From positions 5,921,583 to 5,985,582 of the forward strand of contig NZ_LR733817.1 in NCBI RefSeq assembly GCF_902506165.1: a DNA stretch of 64,000 nt, read 5' to 3'. The stretch comes from Bosea sp. 29B (lineage in GTDB: Bacteria; Pseudomonadota; Alphaproteobacteria; Rhizobiales; Beijerinckiaceae). A program made the translations under genes and the position numbers. Position 1 is the first letter of the stretch. Each line of letters starts with the position of its first letter. This document shows positions 48,156 through 58,916 of the stretch, one piece after another. The notes under the pieces were generated by a model. The model had not been told where the DNA came from. It did not search any database and saw only the letters and a program-made list of their open reading frames with translations.

Positions 48156-49463
48156 ATGATCCCTCGTTATTCCCGCCCCGAGATGGTCGCGATCTGGGAG
48201 CCGCAGACGCGCTTCCGCATCTGGTTCGAGATCGAGGCGCACGCCACCGACAAGCTCGCCGAGCTCGGCGTCGTGCCGAAGGAAGCGGCCGCGACGATCT
48301 GGGCCAAGGCCAAGGACGCCACCTTCGACGTCGCCCGCATCGACGAGATCGAGCGCGTCACCAAGCACGACGTCATCGCCTTCCTGACCCATCTCGCCGA
48401 GATCGTCGGCCCCGAGGCGCGCTTCGTCCACCAGGGCATGACCTCCTCGGATGTGCTCGACACCACGCTCTCGGTGCAGTTGGCGCGCGCCACCGACATC
48501 CTGATCGCCGATGTCGACTGCCTCCTCGCCGCCATCAAGCGCCGGGCCTTCGAGCACAAGCTGACCCCAACCATCGGCCGCTCGCACGGCATCCATGCCG
48601 AACCGGTGACCTTCGGCCTGAAGCTCGCCCAGGCCTATGCCGAGTTCGACCGCTGCCGCGCCCGGCTCGTCGCGGCACGCGCTGAGATCGCGACCTGCGC
48701 CATCTCCGGCGCAGTCGGCACCTTCGCCAATATCGACCCGCAGGTGGAGGAATACGTCGCCGAGAAGATGGGATTGACGCCAGAGTCGGTCTCGACCCAG
48801 GTCATCCCGCGCGACCGCCACGCCATGTTCTTCGCCACGCTCGGCGTAGTCGCCTCCAGCGTCGAGCGCCTCGCCACCGAGATCCGCCATCTCCAGCGCA
48901 CCGAGGTCTACGAAGCCGAGGAGTATTTCTCGCCGGGCCAGAAGGGCTCCTCGGCGATGCCGCACAAGCGCAATCCCGTCCTGACCGAGAACCTGACCGG
49001 CCTCGCCCGGCTGGTGCGCGGCATGGTCACCCCGGCGCTGGAGAACGTCGCCCTCTGGCACGAACGCGACATCTCGCACTCCTCGGTCGAGCGGATGATC
49101 GGCCCCGATGCGACAGTGACGCTCGATTTCGCCCTCGCCCGCCTCACCGGCGTTGTCGACAAGCTGCTGATCTATCCGCAGAACATGCGGAAGAACCTCG
49201 ACAAGCTCGGCGGGCTACATAACTCGCAGCGCGTCCTGCTCGCTTTGACCCAGGCCGGCGCCAGCCGCGAGGACAGCTACTCCATGGTCCAGCGCAACGC
49301 CATGCGCACCTGGGAGCATGGCGAGGACTTCCTGACGAACCTCAAGGCCGACAAGGACGTCACCGCGAAGCTGTCGGTGGCCGAGCTCGAGGCGATGTTC
49401 GACGAGGGCTACCACTTCAAGCACGTCGACACGATCTTCCGCCGGGTGTTCGGCGAGGCGTGA
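48156..49463 (+). CDS. purB: Adenylosuccinate lyase
   Basis: The 435-residue lyase acts twice in purine synthesis, on SAICAR and adenylosuccinate. It has HQGMTSSDVLDT, RSHGIHAEPVTFG with the catalytic-region histidine, and the signature KGSSAMPHKRNPVL. The C-terminal HFKHVDTIFRRVF is usual. The stop TGA overlaps the ATG of the following VWA gene by one base. It is normally a stand-alone or purC-linked gene, so the downstream genes are probably additions. Confidence 0.95.
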   Translation: MIPRYSRPEMVAIWEPQTRFRIWFEIEAHATDKLAELGVVPKEAAATIWAKAKDATFDVARIDEIERVTKHDVIAFLTHLAEIVGPEARFVHQGMTSSDVLDTTLSVQLARATDILIADVDCLLAAIKRRAFEHKLTPTIGRSHGIHAEPVTFGLKLAQAYAEFDRCRARLVAARAEIATCAISGAVGTFANIDPQVEEYVAEKMGLTPESVSTQVIPRDRHAMFFATLGVVASSVERLATEIRHLQRTEVYEAEEYFSPGQKGSSAMPHKRNPVLTENLTGLARLVRGMVTPALENVALWHERDISHSSVERMIGPDATVTLDFALARLTGVVDKLLIYPQNMRKNLDKLGGLHNSQRVLLALTQAGASREDSYSMVQRNAMRTWEHGEDFLTNLKADKDVTAKLSVAELEAMFDEGYHFKHVDTIFRRVFGEA

Positions 49464-50431
49464 TGTCCCGGCTCGGGACGCTTTGGAAGAGATTAGCTGG
49501 CCGCGGGCAACCACGGCCTGTATCCAATCCCTCATCTTCCCCAGCACCTCGGCCGAACGGATACAAGGCTTTCACGAAGGCTCATGATCGCGAGATTCGC
49601 CTCGCCGACCTTGACAATGTCCTCGGGCCGCTAAGCCCCACCGAGCAAGGCGTGTTCGAACTGCGCAAGCAGGCATGCTCGATGGGCCTGGCGGAGTGGC
49701 AGGCAGAAGCGAATATCAAAGCGCTCATCCGGCGCAACAAGCTCGCCAGCCTGGCCGCGCGAGCGGACCGTGAGGCCACATGCGTGGCCATCCTGCTCGA
49801 TCTGTCCGGCTCCATGCGCGACCAGCGCATCATGATGGTCCGGGGCGTTCTCGATGTTGTCGGCATCGTACCGCAGGCACTTGGAATTCAGTTCGAGATT
49901 CTCGGCTTCACGACGGCTCGCTGGAAGGGAGGGTTGTCGCGGCGACAGTGGATCGACACCGGGAAGCCGCATTGGCCGGGGCGTTTGAACGATCTCCTTC
50001 ACGTGGTGATCGCGGAGGCAGACGTTCACGATAGCGCCCGCCTTGCCAAGCTGGACCAATTGCTGCGCCCTGATCTGCCGAAGGAAAATATCGATGGCGA
50101 AGCCATCGAATGGGCGTGCTCACGCCTCATGTCGCGGAAGGCAAGCCGAAGAGCGCTGATCGTGATTTCTGATGGAGCTCCGGTCGACGATTCAACCCTG
50201 CAAGCCAACGATCTCAACTATCTCGTTGACCACCTCAAAAGCGTCGTCGCGGCAGTGCAGAACGGCGGCGAGATCGGGCTATTCGGGGTAGGGATCGACT
50301 ACAGCCCTTCGCGCTTTTATTGCGATGCTCGCAAGTCCAGTAGCCCCGACGAGTTGCTGGAGGCGCTCTTCGACGTTCTCGACACCGTATTCACTCCTCC
50401 GCTGAGCATCGACCTTGAATCAACTGGTTGA
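49463..50431 (+). CDS. Stand-alone CobT-like VWA protein
   Basis: The 322-residue protein resembles only the C-terminal part of the cobaltochelatase subunit CobT, which is usually about 600 residues. It has DLSGS (113-117, MIDAS), FEILGFTTARWKGGLSRRQW, WPGRLNDLLH, ENIDGEAIEWACSRL and VISDGAPVDDSTL. The N-terminal 100 residues are short and helical, with no acidic CobT linker. No CobS-type AAA+ or CobN gene is nearby. The ATG overlaps the purB stop; a GTG one codon earlier is possible. Codon use looks slightly less GC-biased than in its neighbours. Confidence 0.82.
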   Translation: MSRLGTLWKRLAGRGQPRPVSNPSSSPAPRPNGYKAFTKAHDREIRLADLDNVLGPLSPTEQGVFELRKQACSMGLAEWQAEANIKALIRRNKLASLAARADREATCVAILLDLSGSMRDQRIMMVRGVLDVVGIVPQALGIQFEILGFTTARWKGGLSRRQWIDTGKPHWPGRLNDLLHVVIAEADVHDSARLAKLDQLLRPDLPKENIDGEAIEWACSRLMSRKASRRALIVISDGAPVDDSTLQANDLNYLVDHLKSVVAAVQNGGEIGLFGVGIDYSPSRFYCDARKSSSPDELLEALFDVLDTVFTPPLSIDLESTG

Positions 50432-50449
50432 CCAGTTTAAGTTCATCAC

Positions 50450-50728
50450 ATGATCACCGTTGGCGCCTTTGAGGCCAAGACCAAGTTTTCCGAGTTGCTT
50501 GATCGTGTCGAGCGGGGCGAGGAGGTCGTGATCACGCGCCATGGCAAGACCGTGGCGCGGATCGTGCCCGATGGACCGCTCGATGCCGAGGCTGAGCGGA
50601 AGGCCCGCGAAACCAAGGCGGCCGAGATCAAGGCGGAATTTGCTCGGACAAGGGAGATGTTGCGCCGCGAAGGTGTCAGCCTCACGCGTGACGAGATTAT
50701 CGAGCTCAGAGATCTGGGCCGCCGATGA
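50450..50728 (+). CDS. Phd/YefM-type antitoxin
   Basis: The 92-residue protein starts VGAFEAKTKFSELLDRVERG and continues VVITRHGKTVARIVP, the standard dimer-forming DNA-binding half of Phd/YefM antitoxins. The C-terminal half is charged and helical and should wrap the toxin. It overlaps the PIN-domain gene by four bases, the usual toxin-antitoxin coupling. It should autoregulate its promoter, which must lie in or before the VWA gene. Confidence 0.9.
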   Translation: MITVGAFEAKTKFSELLDRVERGEEVVITRHGKTVARIVPDGPLDAEAERKARETKAAEIKAEFARTREMLRREGVSLTRDEIIELRDLGRR

Positions 50729-51132
50729 AGGCCGTCATCGACGCTTCGATCGTCCTCGCTGCGCTGGCTCCGGACGAAGCGTCGCCATCCGCGATGCGCA
50801 TAATCGAGCCATTCTTGTTGGGCGGCGGTCATGCCCCTGCGCTGTGGCCGTTTGAGATCGCGAACCCGCTGTATTGGAAAGTACGTCGGGGCCTGCTCTC
50901 CTCCACAACCGCTGAGCAGGCTCTAAAGAGTGCCTATCGCATTCCACTGACCTTCGACCAGCTATCCCCAGCCGAGGTGGCGCGCGATGTGGTCCCTCTG
51001 TGCTGGAAACATGGGCTGACGGCCTATGATGCCGCATATCTGGAACTCGCCTTGCGTCTTGCTGCACCTCTCGCTTCGATCGACAACGCTCTCATCCGCG
51101 CCGCTGCGGCGGAAGGCGTGAAAGTGCTCTGA
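50725..51132 (+). CDS. vapC: PIN-domain VapC-type toxin
   Basis: The 135-residue PIN-domain protein has the acidic active-site residues: D6 (AVIDASIVLAAL), E44 (LWPFEIAN), an aspartate in TAYDAAYLELA and one in ASIDNALI. VapC toxins are magnesium-dependent RNases that cut tRNA or rRNA. The site looks intact, so the toxin is probably active. It pairs with the upstream Phd-type antitoxin. Confidence 0.9.
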   Translation: MKAVIDASIVLAALAPDEASPSAMRIIEPFLLGGGHAPALWPFEIANPLYWKVRRGLLSSTTAEQALKSAYRIPLTFDQLSPAEVARDVVPLCWKHGLTAYDAAYLELALRLAAPLASIDNALIRAAAAEGVKVL

Positions 51133-51136
51133 TCCC

Positions 51137-51697
51137 ATGAAAACCTCCGACACCGACATCCTGATCGTCCCCGGCTGGTCGGGCTCCGGGCCCGACCATT
51201 GGCAGAGCCGCTGGGAAGCCAAACTGCCGACGGCCCGCCGCGTCGAGCAGGAGGACTGGTACAAGCCGACCCGCGACGGTTGGGCGAACCGCATCGTCGC
51301 TGCCGTCCGCGCCGCGACGAAGCCGGTCGTTATCGTCGCCCATTCGGCCGGCTGCAGCGCGGTCGCGCATGCGGCCGGGCATCTGAAACCGCATGAGGTC
51401 ACCGGCGCCTTCCTGGTCGCCCCGGCTTCCGAGCGCGCCAAGCGCGCCATCCCCGGCATGGCCGACGATTTCACCGCGATCCCGCTGAAGCCCCTGCCCT
51501 TCCGGTCGGTGCTGATCGCCAGCGCGACCGATCCCTACTGCACACCGGAGGAGGCCAAGGCGCTGGCCGAGGCCTGGGGCTCGGAATTCGTCGACGCCGG
51601 CGACAGCGGCCATCTCAACACCGAATCCGGCCATGGCCCCTGGCCTGACGGCCTGCTGCGCTTCGCCGGCTTCATGAAGAGCCTGACGGCGGTGTGA
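51137..51697 (+). CDS. RBBP9/YdeN family alpha/beta hydrolase
   Basis: The 186-residue serine hydrolase has ILIVPGWSGSGPDHWQSRWE, VIVAHSAGCSAV with the nucleophile serine, and the C-terminal histidine in DSGHLNTESGHG. These mark the RBBP9/YdeN group. Substrates are unknown. It starts four bases after the toxin stop but shares no function with it, so the closeness may be accidental or from insertion. Confidence 0.9.
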   Translation: MKTSDTDILIVPGWSGSGPDHWQSRWEAKLPTARRVEQEDWYKPTRDGWANRIVAAVRAATKPVVIVAHSAGCSAVAHAAGHLKPHEVTGAFLVAPASERAKRAIPGMADDFTAIPLKPLPFRSVLIASATDPYCTPEEAKALAEAWGSEFVDAGDSGHLNTESGHGPWPDGLLRFAGFMKSLTAV

Positions 51698-51870
51698 GCA
51701 ATGCAGGCGCCGCCCCGCACTTTGCGAGCTGAAGCAAGAACCCGCAGCATTCCGAAGTTGCATCAAAATGGCGGGGTTCGATCTGTTCCAGACGCCGACT
51801 GACAATCGTCGCCGCTAGATTGGTCATCTGTCGGCACCGACCGGCAAAATGAAGCTAGCGAGGAATAGCC

Positions 51871-52509
51871 ATGCATGAACTTGCCGTTCTAGCCTCGATC
51901 CTCGGTGTTTTCCTGCTTGGCGCGATTAGTCCCGGCCCGAGCTTCGTCGTGGTCTCGCGCATCGCCATCTCCGGGTCCCGCGCCGATGGCGTGATGGCAG
52001 CGATCGGCATGGGCATTGGCGGCTTCATCTTCGCGACGGTCGCGGTCGCAGGCCTGACGACGCTCCTGTTGCAAGTCGAGTGGCTCAACCTGGCGCTCAG
52101 GCTGGCCGGCGGCGCCTATCTGGTCTGGCTCGGCATCAATATCTGGCGCGCCGCGCCCGAACCGCTCGAGGTCGCCGACACAGCGGGCGAGAGATCGAGC
52201 ACGCTCTGGAAGTCGCTGCTGAAAGCCCTTTTCGTCCAGCTCTCCAATCCAAAGACGGCGATCTTCTACGCCTCCATGTTCGCAGCCCTGCTGCCCTCGC
52301 CCACGCCGTCATGGATGTATTTCACCCTGCCGCCGATGCTCTTCCTGATCGAATTCATCTGGTACACGATCGTCGCCGTCGGGTTTTCAGCCCGCGCGCC
52401 AAAGGCGGCCTATCTGCGCTCGAAGATCTGGATCGACCGCGCGTCCGGAGCCGTAGTCGGAGCCCTCGGCCTCAAGCTGATGACGGATAGCGTGCGCTCG
52501 TCCGTTTGA
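51871..52509 (+). CDS. LysE family exporter
   Basis: The 212-residue membrane protein has the LysE/RhtB opening ILGVFLLGAISPGPSFVVVS, then AGGAYLVWLGINIWRAAP and QLSNPKTAIFYASMFAALLP. It exports amino acids or derivatives. The ATG is at 51871, after an AGCGAGGAATAGCC leader. It is convergent with the GST gene and only distantly like the exporter at 22989. Confidence 0.9.
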   Translation: MHELAVLASILGVFLLGAISPGPSFVVVSRIAISGSRADGVMAAIGMGIGGFIFATVAVAGLTTLLLQVEWLNLALRLAGGAYLVWLGINIWRAAPEPLEVADTAGERSSTLWKSLLKALFVQLSNPKTAIFYASMFAALLPSPTPSWMYFTLPPMLFLIEFIWYTIVAVGFSARAPKAAYLRSKIWIDRASGAVVGALGLKLMTDSVRSSV

Positions 52510-52558
52510 CTTTGGGAAGCGGCAGTCGCGAGCCTCTGCCGCGCCTCCCCGCTCCTTG

Positions 52559-53209
52559 TCAGCCGGATGATGCGGCCGTGAAGACCGCTCGCTGAGCCGC
52601 GAAAGCGCGCTGATAAGCTGGACGCGCCTCGGCGCGGGTGACATAGGCGGCAAGGTTCGGCCGCTCCTCCAGCAAGCCCGAGCCCTGCAGCCGCCGCAGC
52701 ACCGTCACCATCAGGAGGTCGCCGGCGCTGAATGCGCCGTCGAGCCAGTCGGCATCGCCGAGGTGGTTGGAGAGGCCTTCGAGCCGTTTGCGTATGATGT
52801 CGTCGAGGGCGCTCAGGCGCTCCTCGTACCATGGCTTGTCGCGCTCGAGGATCCTGACCAGGCTGCGGTCGAAAATCTGCGGCTCAAGCGTGTTGAGCGC
52901 CGCGAACATCCACATGATCGCCCGCGCCCGGGCCTTCGCCTCGTCCGGCAGCAGGCCGGGATGGCGCTCCGCGACATGGAACACGATCGCCCCCGACTCG
53001 AACAGGGTGAGATCGCCATCCTCATAGGTCGGGATCTGCCCGAAGGGCTGAATCGCGAGATGCGCGGGCTCCTTCATCGTCTTGAATGACAGAAGACGAA
53101 CCGCGTAGGGCTGGCCGGCCTCTTCGAGCGCCCAACGCACGCGCATATCGCGCGCCAGCCCATTGCCCCGATCGGGCGAGCGTTCAAAGGCGGTGATGGT
53201 GGCGGTCAT
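52559..53209 (-). CDS. Glutathione S-transferase family protein
   Basis: The 216-residue protein begins with an N-terminal thioredoxin-like domain (RVRWALEEAGQPYAVRLL, FGQIPTYEDGDLTLFESGAI). An all-helical domain follows, with DWLDGAFSAGDLLMVTVL near the end. ATG 53209 gives a typical length; the open frame upstream to 53380 crosses the liv terminator and is not part of the gene. It differs from the tandem pair at 45-47 kb. Confidence 0.88.
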   Translation of the reverse strand: MTATITAFERSPDRGNGLARDMRVRWALEEAGQPYAVRLLSFKTMKEPAHLAIQPFGQIPTYEDGDLTLFESGAIVFHVAERHPGLLPDEAKARARAIMWMFAALNTLEPQIFDRSLVRILERDKPWYEERLSALDDIIRKRLEGLSNHLGDADWLDGAFSAGDLLMVTVLRRLQGSGLLEERPNLAAYVTRAEARPAYQRAFAAQRAVFTAASSG

Positions 53210-53339
53210 CGGCAGGCTCCCAGGGACTGCTTGGTGGGCTTCGCATCCAAAGGACGAAAAGCCATCGCGGCTCCCGACAATCCGCGCGTTCTTTTTCTGC
53301 CTCGTGGCCCCGTGATCCGATGCAGGGCCAGCCTCAAAG

Positions 53340-53370
53340 AAAAACCCGCCCCGGATCGCTCCGGAGCGGG
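53340..53370 (-). terminator. livK: Rho-independent terminator of livK
   Basis: On the minus strand CCCGCTCCGG, a six-base loop and CCGGGGCGGG form a ten-base stem with one mismatch, followed by TTTTT. It lies about 30 bases past the livK stop. Confidence 0.85.
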
Positions 53371-53402
53371 CTCGTCTCATGCCTTGCGGCGATCAGCGAC
53401 GA

Positions 53403-54518
53403 TCAGTTCTCAACGTAACCGATCTTGCCGTCGGCACCCTTCTTCCAGGTGTAGACAGTGTAGTCCGGGCGGGTGATGTCGCCCTTCTTGTCGAAGCCGA
53501 GCTTGCCGATCACTGTATCGACCGGGGCAGCACCGTGCAGCGCCGCAGCGATCTTCTTCGGATCGAGCGAGTTCGCACGCTTGGCACCTTCGGCCATGAC
53601 CTGGACAGCGGCGTAGCTGTACAGGGTGTAGGCTTCCGGCTTGAACTTGCGGGCCTCGAACTTCTTCAGGACGGCAGCCGCCTCAGGACGCTTCTGCGGA
53701 TCCGGCGGGAAGGTCATCAGCGTGCCTTCGACGCCCGGGCCACCGATCGTGGCGAACTCGTCGGTGGTGATGCCGTCGCCGGAGATCAGCACGGTCTTCA
53801 GGCCCTGGTCGCGCATCTGACGCACGATCAGGCCGCCTTCGGTGTGCAGGCCACCCCAGTAGAGGTAGTCGGCGCCCGTCGACTTCAGCTTCGAGATCAG
53901 AGCCGAGAAGTCCTTCTCGCCAGCGTTGACGCCTTCATAGAGCACGTCCTTGATGCCGGCCTTGGTCAGACCCTTGCGCGTCTCGTCGGCGAGGCCCTGG
54001 CCATAGGTCGTCTTGTCGTGGACGACGGCGATCTTCTTGCCCTTGAGGTTCTTGGCGATGTATTCCGCCGCCACCGAACCCTGCTGATCGTCACGGCCGC
54101 AGGTGCGGAACACGTTCCACAGGCCGCGCTCGGTGATCTTCGGGTTGGTCGCCGACGGGCTGATCATCAGGATGCCGTTCTCTGCGTAGACTTCCGACGC
54201 CGGCATGGTGACGCCGGAGTTGAAGTGGCCGAGCACCATCTTGACGCCATCGCCGACGAACTTGTTGGCGACGGAGACGCCTTGCTTCGGATCCGAGACG
54301 TCGTCGCCGACCACGACCTGGATCTTCTGGCCGAGGATGCCGCCGGCCGCGTTGATGTCTTCGGCAGCCTGTTCGGCCCCGTTCTTCAGCTGCGCGCCGA
54401 AGGCCGCATTCGGCCCCGTGATCGGGCCGCCGACGCCGAGCTTGATCTGTGCGTTCGCTACGCCCGAAAAGGCGAGGACCGCGCCAAGGGCAATACCGCC
54501 CAAGAGCAGCTTCTTCAT
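53403..54518 (-). CDS. livK: Branched-chain amino acid ABC transporter substrate-binding protein
   Basis: The 371-residue periplasmic protein has the signal peptide KKLLLGGIALGAVLAFSGVANA. Its type I binding fold shows GGPITGPNAAFGAQLKNGAE, SPSATNPKITERG, FRTCGRDDQQG and VHDKTTYGQG. It delivers leucine, isoleucine, valine or related amino acids to LivHMGF. ATG 54518 is fixed by the signal peptide. It is the last gene of the liv group, 146 bases after the DUF6867 gene, and may have its own promoter. Confidence 0.93.
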   Translation of the reverse strand: MKKLLLGGIALGAVLAFSGVANAQIKLGVGGPITGPNAAFGAQLKNGAEQAAEDINAAGGILGQKIQVVVGDDVSDPKQGVSVANKFVGDGVKMVLGHFNSGVTMPASEVYAENGILMISPSATNPKITERGLWNVFRTCGRDDQQGSVAAEYIAKNLKGKKIAVVHDKTTYGQGLADETRKGLTKAGIKDVLYEGVNAGEKDFSALISKLKSTGADYLYWGGLHTEGGLIVRQMRDQGLKTVLISGDGITTDEFATIGGPGVEGTLMTFPPDPQKRPEAAAVLKKFEARKFKPEAYTLYSYAAVQVMAEGAKRANSLDPKKIAAALHGAAPVDTVIGKLGFDKKGDITRPDYTVYTWKKGADGKIGYVEN

Positions 54519-54664
54519 GCGTTGTGACTCCCCTGTGAGTATATTACGGGTCGGCTTGGCCGTCCCGTCTCGGCGCGTGGTGCCACCGGAATGCGCAGTC
54601 TTGCGCTTTTTCGAGGTGCTGTCACGCGGCAAGCCCGGTGAACTTTGGTGGTGTTTGCGCGGCG

Positions 54665-55021
54665 TCAGGAGCTCTCGCGAGCCCTCCAGCTGAAGGGGCC
54701 GGTGCGCTCATAAAGCCAGCGATATTGCGTCGTCATCTGCCGCGCCCGGTTGTAGCGCCAGCCGGCGACGGCGAAGGCGAAGAGCACCAGTGTGTCGACG
54801 ATGTAGTAGTGCAGCGTCAGCAGCGTCGCCTCGAACAGCGCGAAGTGAATGAAGCGGATCACCAGCCCGAGGATCAGCGTATAGAAGACGAGCTGGAGCG
54901 GCGGGCGCCAAGTGATCGCCACCGCCCGGCCGGCCATCCAAGCGGCCCAGCCGCCCATCACCACCGTCACAAGCAGGAAGAGCCAGATGGTCGGCTCCTC
55001 ATAGAGAATGCCCTGCATCAT
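54665..55021 (-). CDS. Small membrane protein, DUF6867-like, in the liv operon
   Basis: The 118-residue protein has three to four hydrophobic segments (WLFLLVTVVMGGWAAWMAGR, LQLVFYTLILGLVIRF, YYIVDTLVLFAFAVAGW) and a basic C-terminal tail. I recall similar small proteins in liv operons of Hyphomicrobiales under the name DUF6867. Function is unknown. ATG 55021 is 25 bases from the livF stop, so it is probably co-transcribed. Other upstream codons in frame overlap livF. Confidence 0.72.
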   Translation of the reverse strand: MMQGILYEEPTIWLFLLVTVVMGGWAAWMAGRAVAITWRPPLQLVFYTLILGLVIRFIHFALFEATLLTLHYYIVDTLVLFAFAVAGWRYNRARQMTTQYRWLYERTGPFSWRARESS

Positions 55022-55046
55022 CGTGCTCCGTTCAAGCTCGCGGCGC

Positions 55047-55774
<728 letters not shown>

Positions 55775-55778
<4 letters not shown>

Positions 55779-56610
55779 AGGCCGACCTCCGCTTCCACCT
55801 GCTCGACCTCTTCGTCGTCGACGCCGAGATAGGCCGCGATCACCTTCGGATCGGCCTGGACTTCGGCCGGTGTGCCGTCCGCGATCTTGGTGCCGTAGTC
55901 GAGCACCACGACATGATCAGAGATTTCCATCACCACCGACATGTCGTGTTCGATCAGGAGCAGCGCCGTGCCGTGGTCCTTGCGGATCGACAGGAGCAGA
56001 TTGTTGAGGTCGAGGCTCTCGCGCGGGTTGAGGCCCGCGGCCGGCTCGTCCAGGCAGAGCAGCACCGGATCGGTGCACATCGCCCGGGCGATCTCGAGGC
56101 GGCGCTGATCGCCATAGGGCAGATCGGCGGCCGGATCGTCGGCGCGATCGATCAGCTTGATCTTCTCCAGCCAGAACTTGGCCTTCTCGATCGCTTCCTT
56201 CTCGCGCGCCTTGTAGCCGCCGATGCCGAGTACGCCGAGGAACGTGAAGCCCGAGGCGATCATCAGCGGGTTGTGCTGCGCGACCAGAAGGTTCTCCAGC
56301 ACCGTCATGCCGCCGAACAGGCGGATGTTCTGGAAGGTGCGGGCGACCTTGGCCTTCCAGGCGATGCGAAAGTCCGGCATGCGCTCGAGCAGGTAGCTGT
56401 CCCCGCTATCCTGCGTCAGCGTCATCATGCCTTCGGTCGGCTTGTAGAAGCCGGTGATGCAGTTGAACACCGTGGTCTTGCCGGCGCCGTTGGGACCGAT
56501 CAGCGCGGTGATGTCGCCCTTGCGGGCCTCGAAGGAGAGGTCGTTGACGGCGGTCAGGCCGCCGAAGCGCATGGTGACATGCTCGACCTGCAGGAGAGGC
56601 TTGGTCGTCA

Positions 56611-56611
<1 letters not shown>
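55775..56611 (-). CDS. livG: Branched-chain amino acid ABC transporter ATPase LivG
   Basis: The 278-residue ATPase starts MTTKPLLQVEHVTMRFGGL, with Walker A GPNGAGKTT, the signature LPYGDQRRLEIARAM and Walker B LLCLDEPAAGLNP. ATG 56611 overlaps the livM stop by one base (TGATG). The open frame continues far upstream inside livM, but that part has no LivG similarity. It pairs with LivF. Confidence 0.95.
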
Positions 56612-57993
<1,382 letters not shown>

Positions 57994-57998
57994 GAGCT

Positions 57999-58916
57999 TC
58001 AGACCTTCTCGACTTCCGGCCGGCCGAGAATGCCGGAGGGCATGAACACGAGGACGACCGCGAGGATGCAGAAGGCGGCGACGTCCTTGTAGTCGATGGT
58101 GAAATAGGCCGACCACATCACCTCGATCAGGCCGATCAGCAACCCGCCGAGCACCGCGCCGGGCAATGAGCCGATGCCGCCCAGCACTGCCGCGGTGAAG
58201 GCCTTGACGCCGGGCGTGAAGCCGTCGGCGAAGTTCACGACGCCGTAGAGCACGAGGTACATGACGCCGGCGACCGCCGCGAGCGCCGCGCCCATCACGA
58301 AGGTGATCGAGATCGTGCGATCGACGTCCACGCCAAGCAGCGAGGCCATCTTGCGATCCTGCTCGCAGGCGCGCTGGGCCCGGCCGAGCGGCGTCTTCTG
58401 CACCAGGTACCAGAAGGCCGCGAGCAGCACGATCGTGGTCACGATGATGACGATCTGCTTGTAGGAGATCGAGACCGGATAGGTCGCGCTGTCGATCAGC
58501 AGGATCGACTTGTTCAGCATCGGCGGGATCGGCTTGTTGCGCGGCCCCTGCACGACCTGGACGAAGTTCATCAGGAAGATCGACATGCCGATCGCCGAGA
58601 TCAGCGGCGCGAGGCGGAACGAACCGCGCAGCGGCCTGTAGGCGACGCGCTCGATCGTCCAGTTCCACAGCGAGGTGAAGAACATCGCAAGAATCAGGAC
58701 GAAGATCAGCGCCAGCACGATCAGACCGGCCCCGAACCAGGCCGAGATCAGCATGAAGAAGATCAACGCGATGAACGCCGACAGCATGAAGACGTCGCCA
58801 TGCGCGAAGTTCACCATGCCGATGATGCCGAAGACCATCGTGTAGCCGATGGCGATGAGGCCGTAGATTGACCCCAGGGTCAGCCCGTTGATGAGCTGCT
58901 GGACGAATACTTCCAT
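57999..58916 (-). CDS. livH: Branched-chain amino acid ABC transporter permease LivH
   Basis: The 305-residue permease starts MEVFVQQLINGLTLGSIYGL and contains MVNFAHGDVFMLSAF, LAPLISAIGMSIFL and AVLGGIGSLPGAVLGGLLIG. It pairs with LivM in the inner membrane. It is the first gene of the leftward livHMGF unit, so the main promoter must lie upstream of 58916. ATG 58916 matches the family start. Confidence 0.95.
   Translation of the reverse strand: MEVFVQQLINGLTLGSIYGLIAIGYTMVFGIIGMVNFAHGDVFMLSAFIALIFFMLISAWFGAGLIVLALIFVLILAMFFTSLWNWTIERVAYRPLRGSFRLAPLISAIGMSIFLMNFVQVVQGPRNKPIPPMLNKSILLIDSATYPVSISYKQIVIIVTTIVLLAAFWYLVQKTPLGRAQRACEQDRKMASLLGVDVDRTISITFVMGAALAAVAGVMYLVLYGVVNFADGFTPGVKAFTAAVLGGIGSLPGAVLGGLLIGLIEVMWSAYFTIDYKDVAAFCILAVVLVFMPSGILGRPEVEKV

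Noticed and set aside
49463..50431. Calling the VWA gene a cobalamin biosynthesis gene (cobT)
   Set aside because: It lacks the N-terminal half and acidic region of CobT, and no cobS or cobN is near. Only domain similarity is supported.
53210..53380. N-terminal extension of the GST gene at 52559
   Set aside because: The extension runs through the livK terminator and has no GST similarity; ATG 53209 gives the normal family start.
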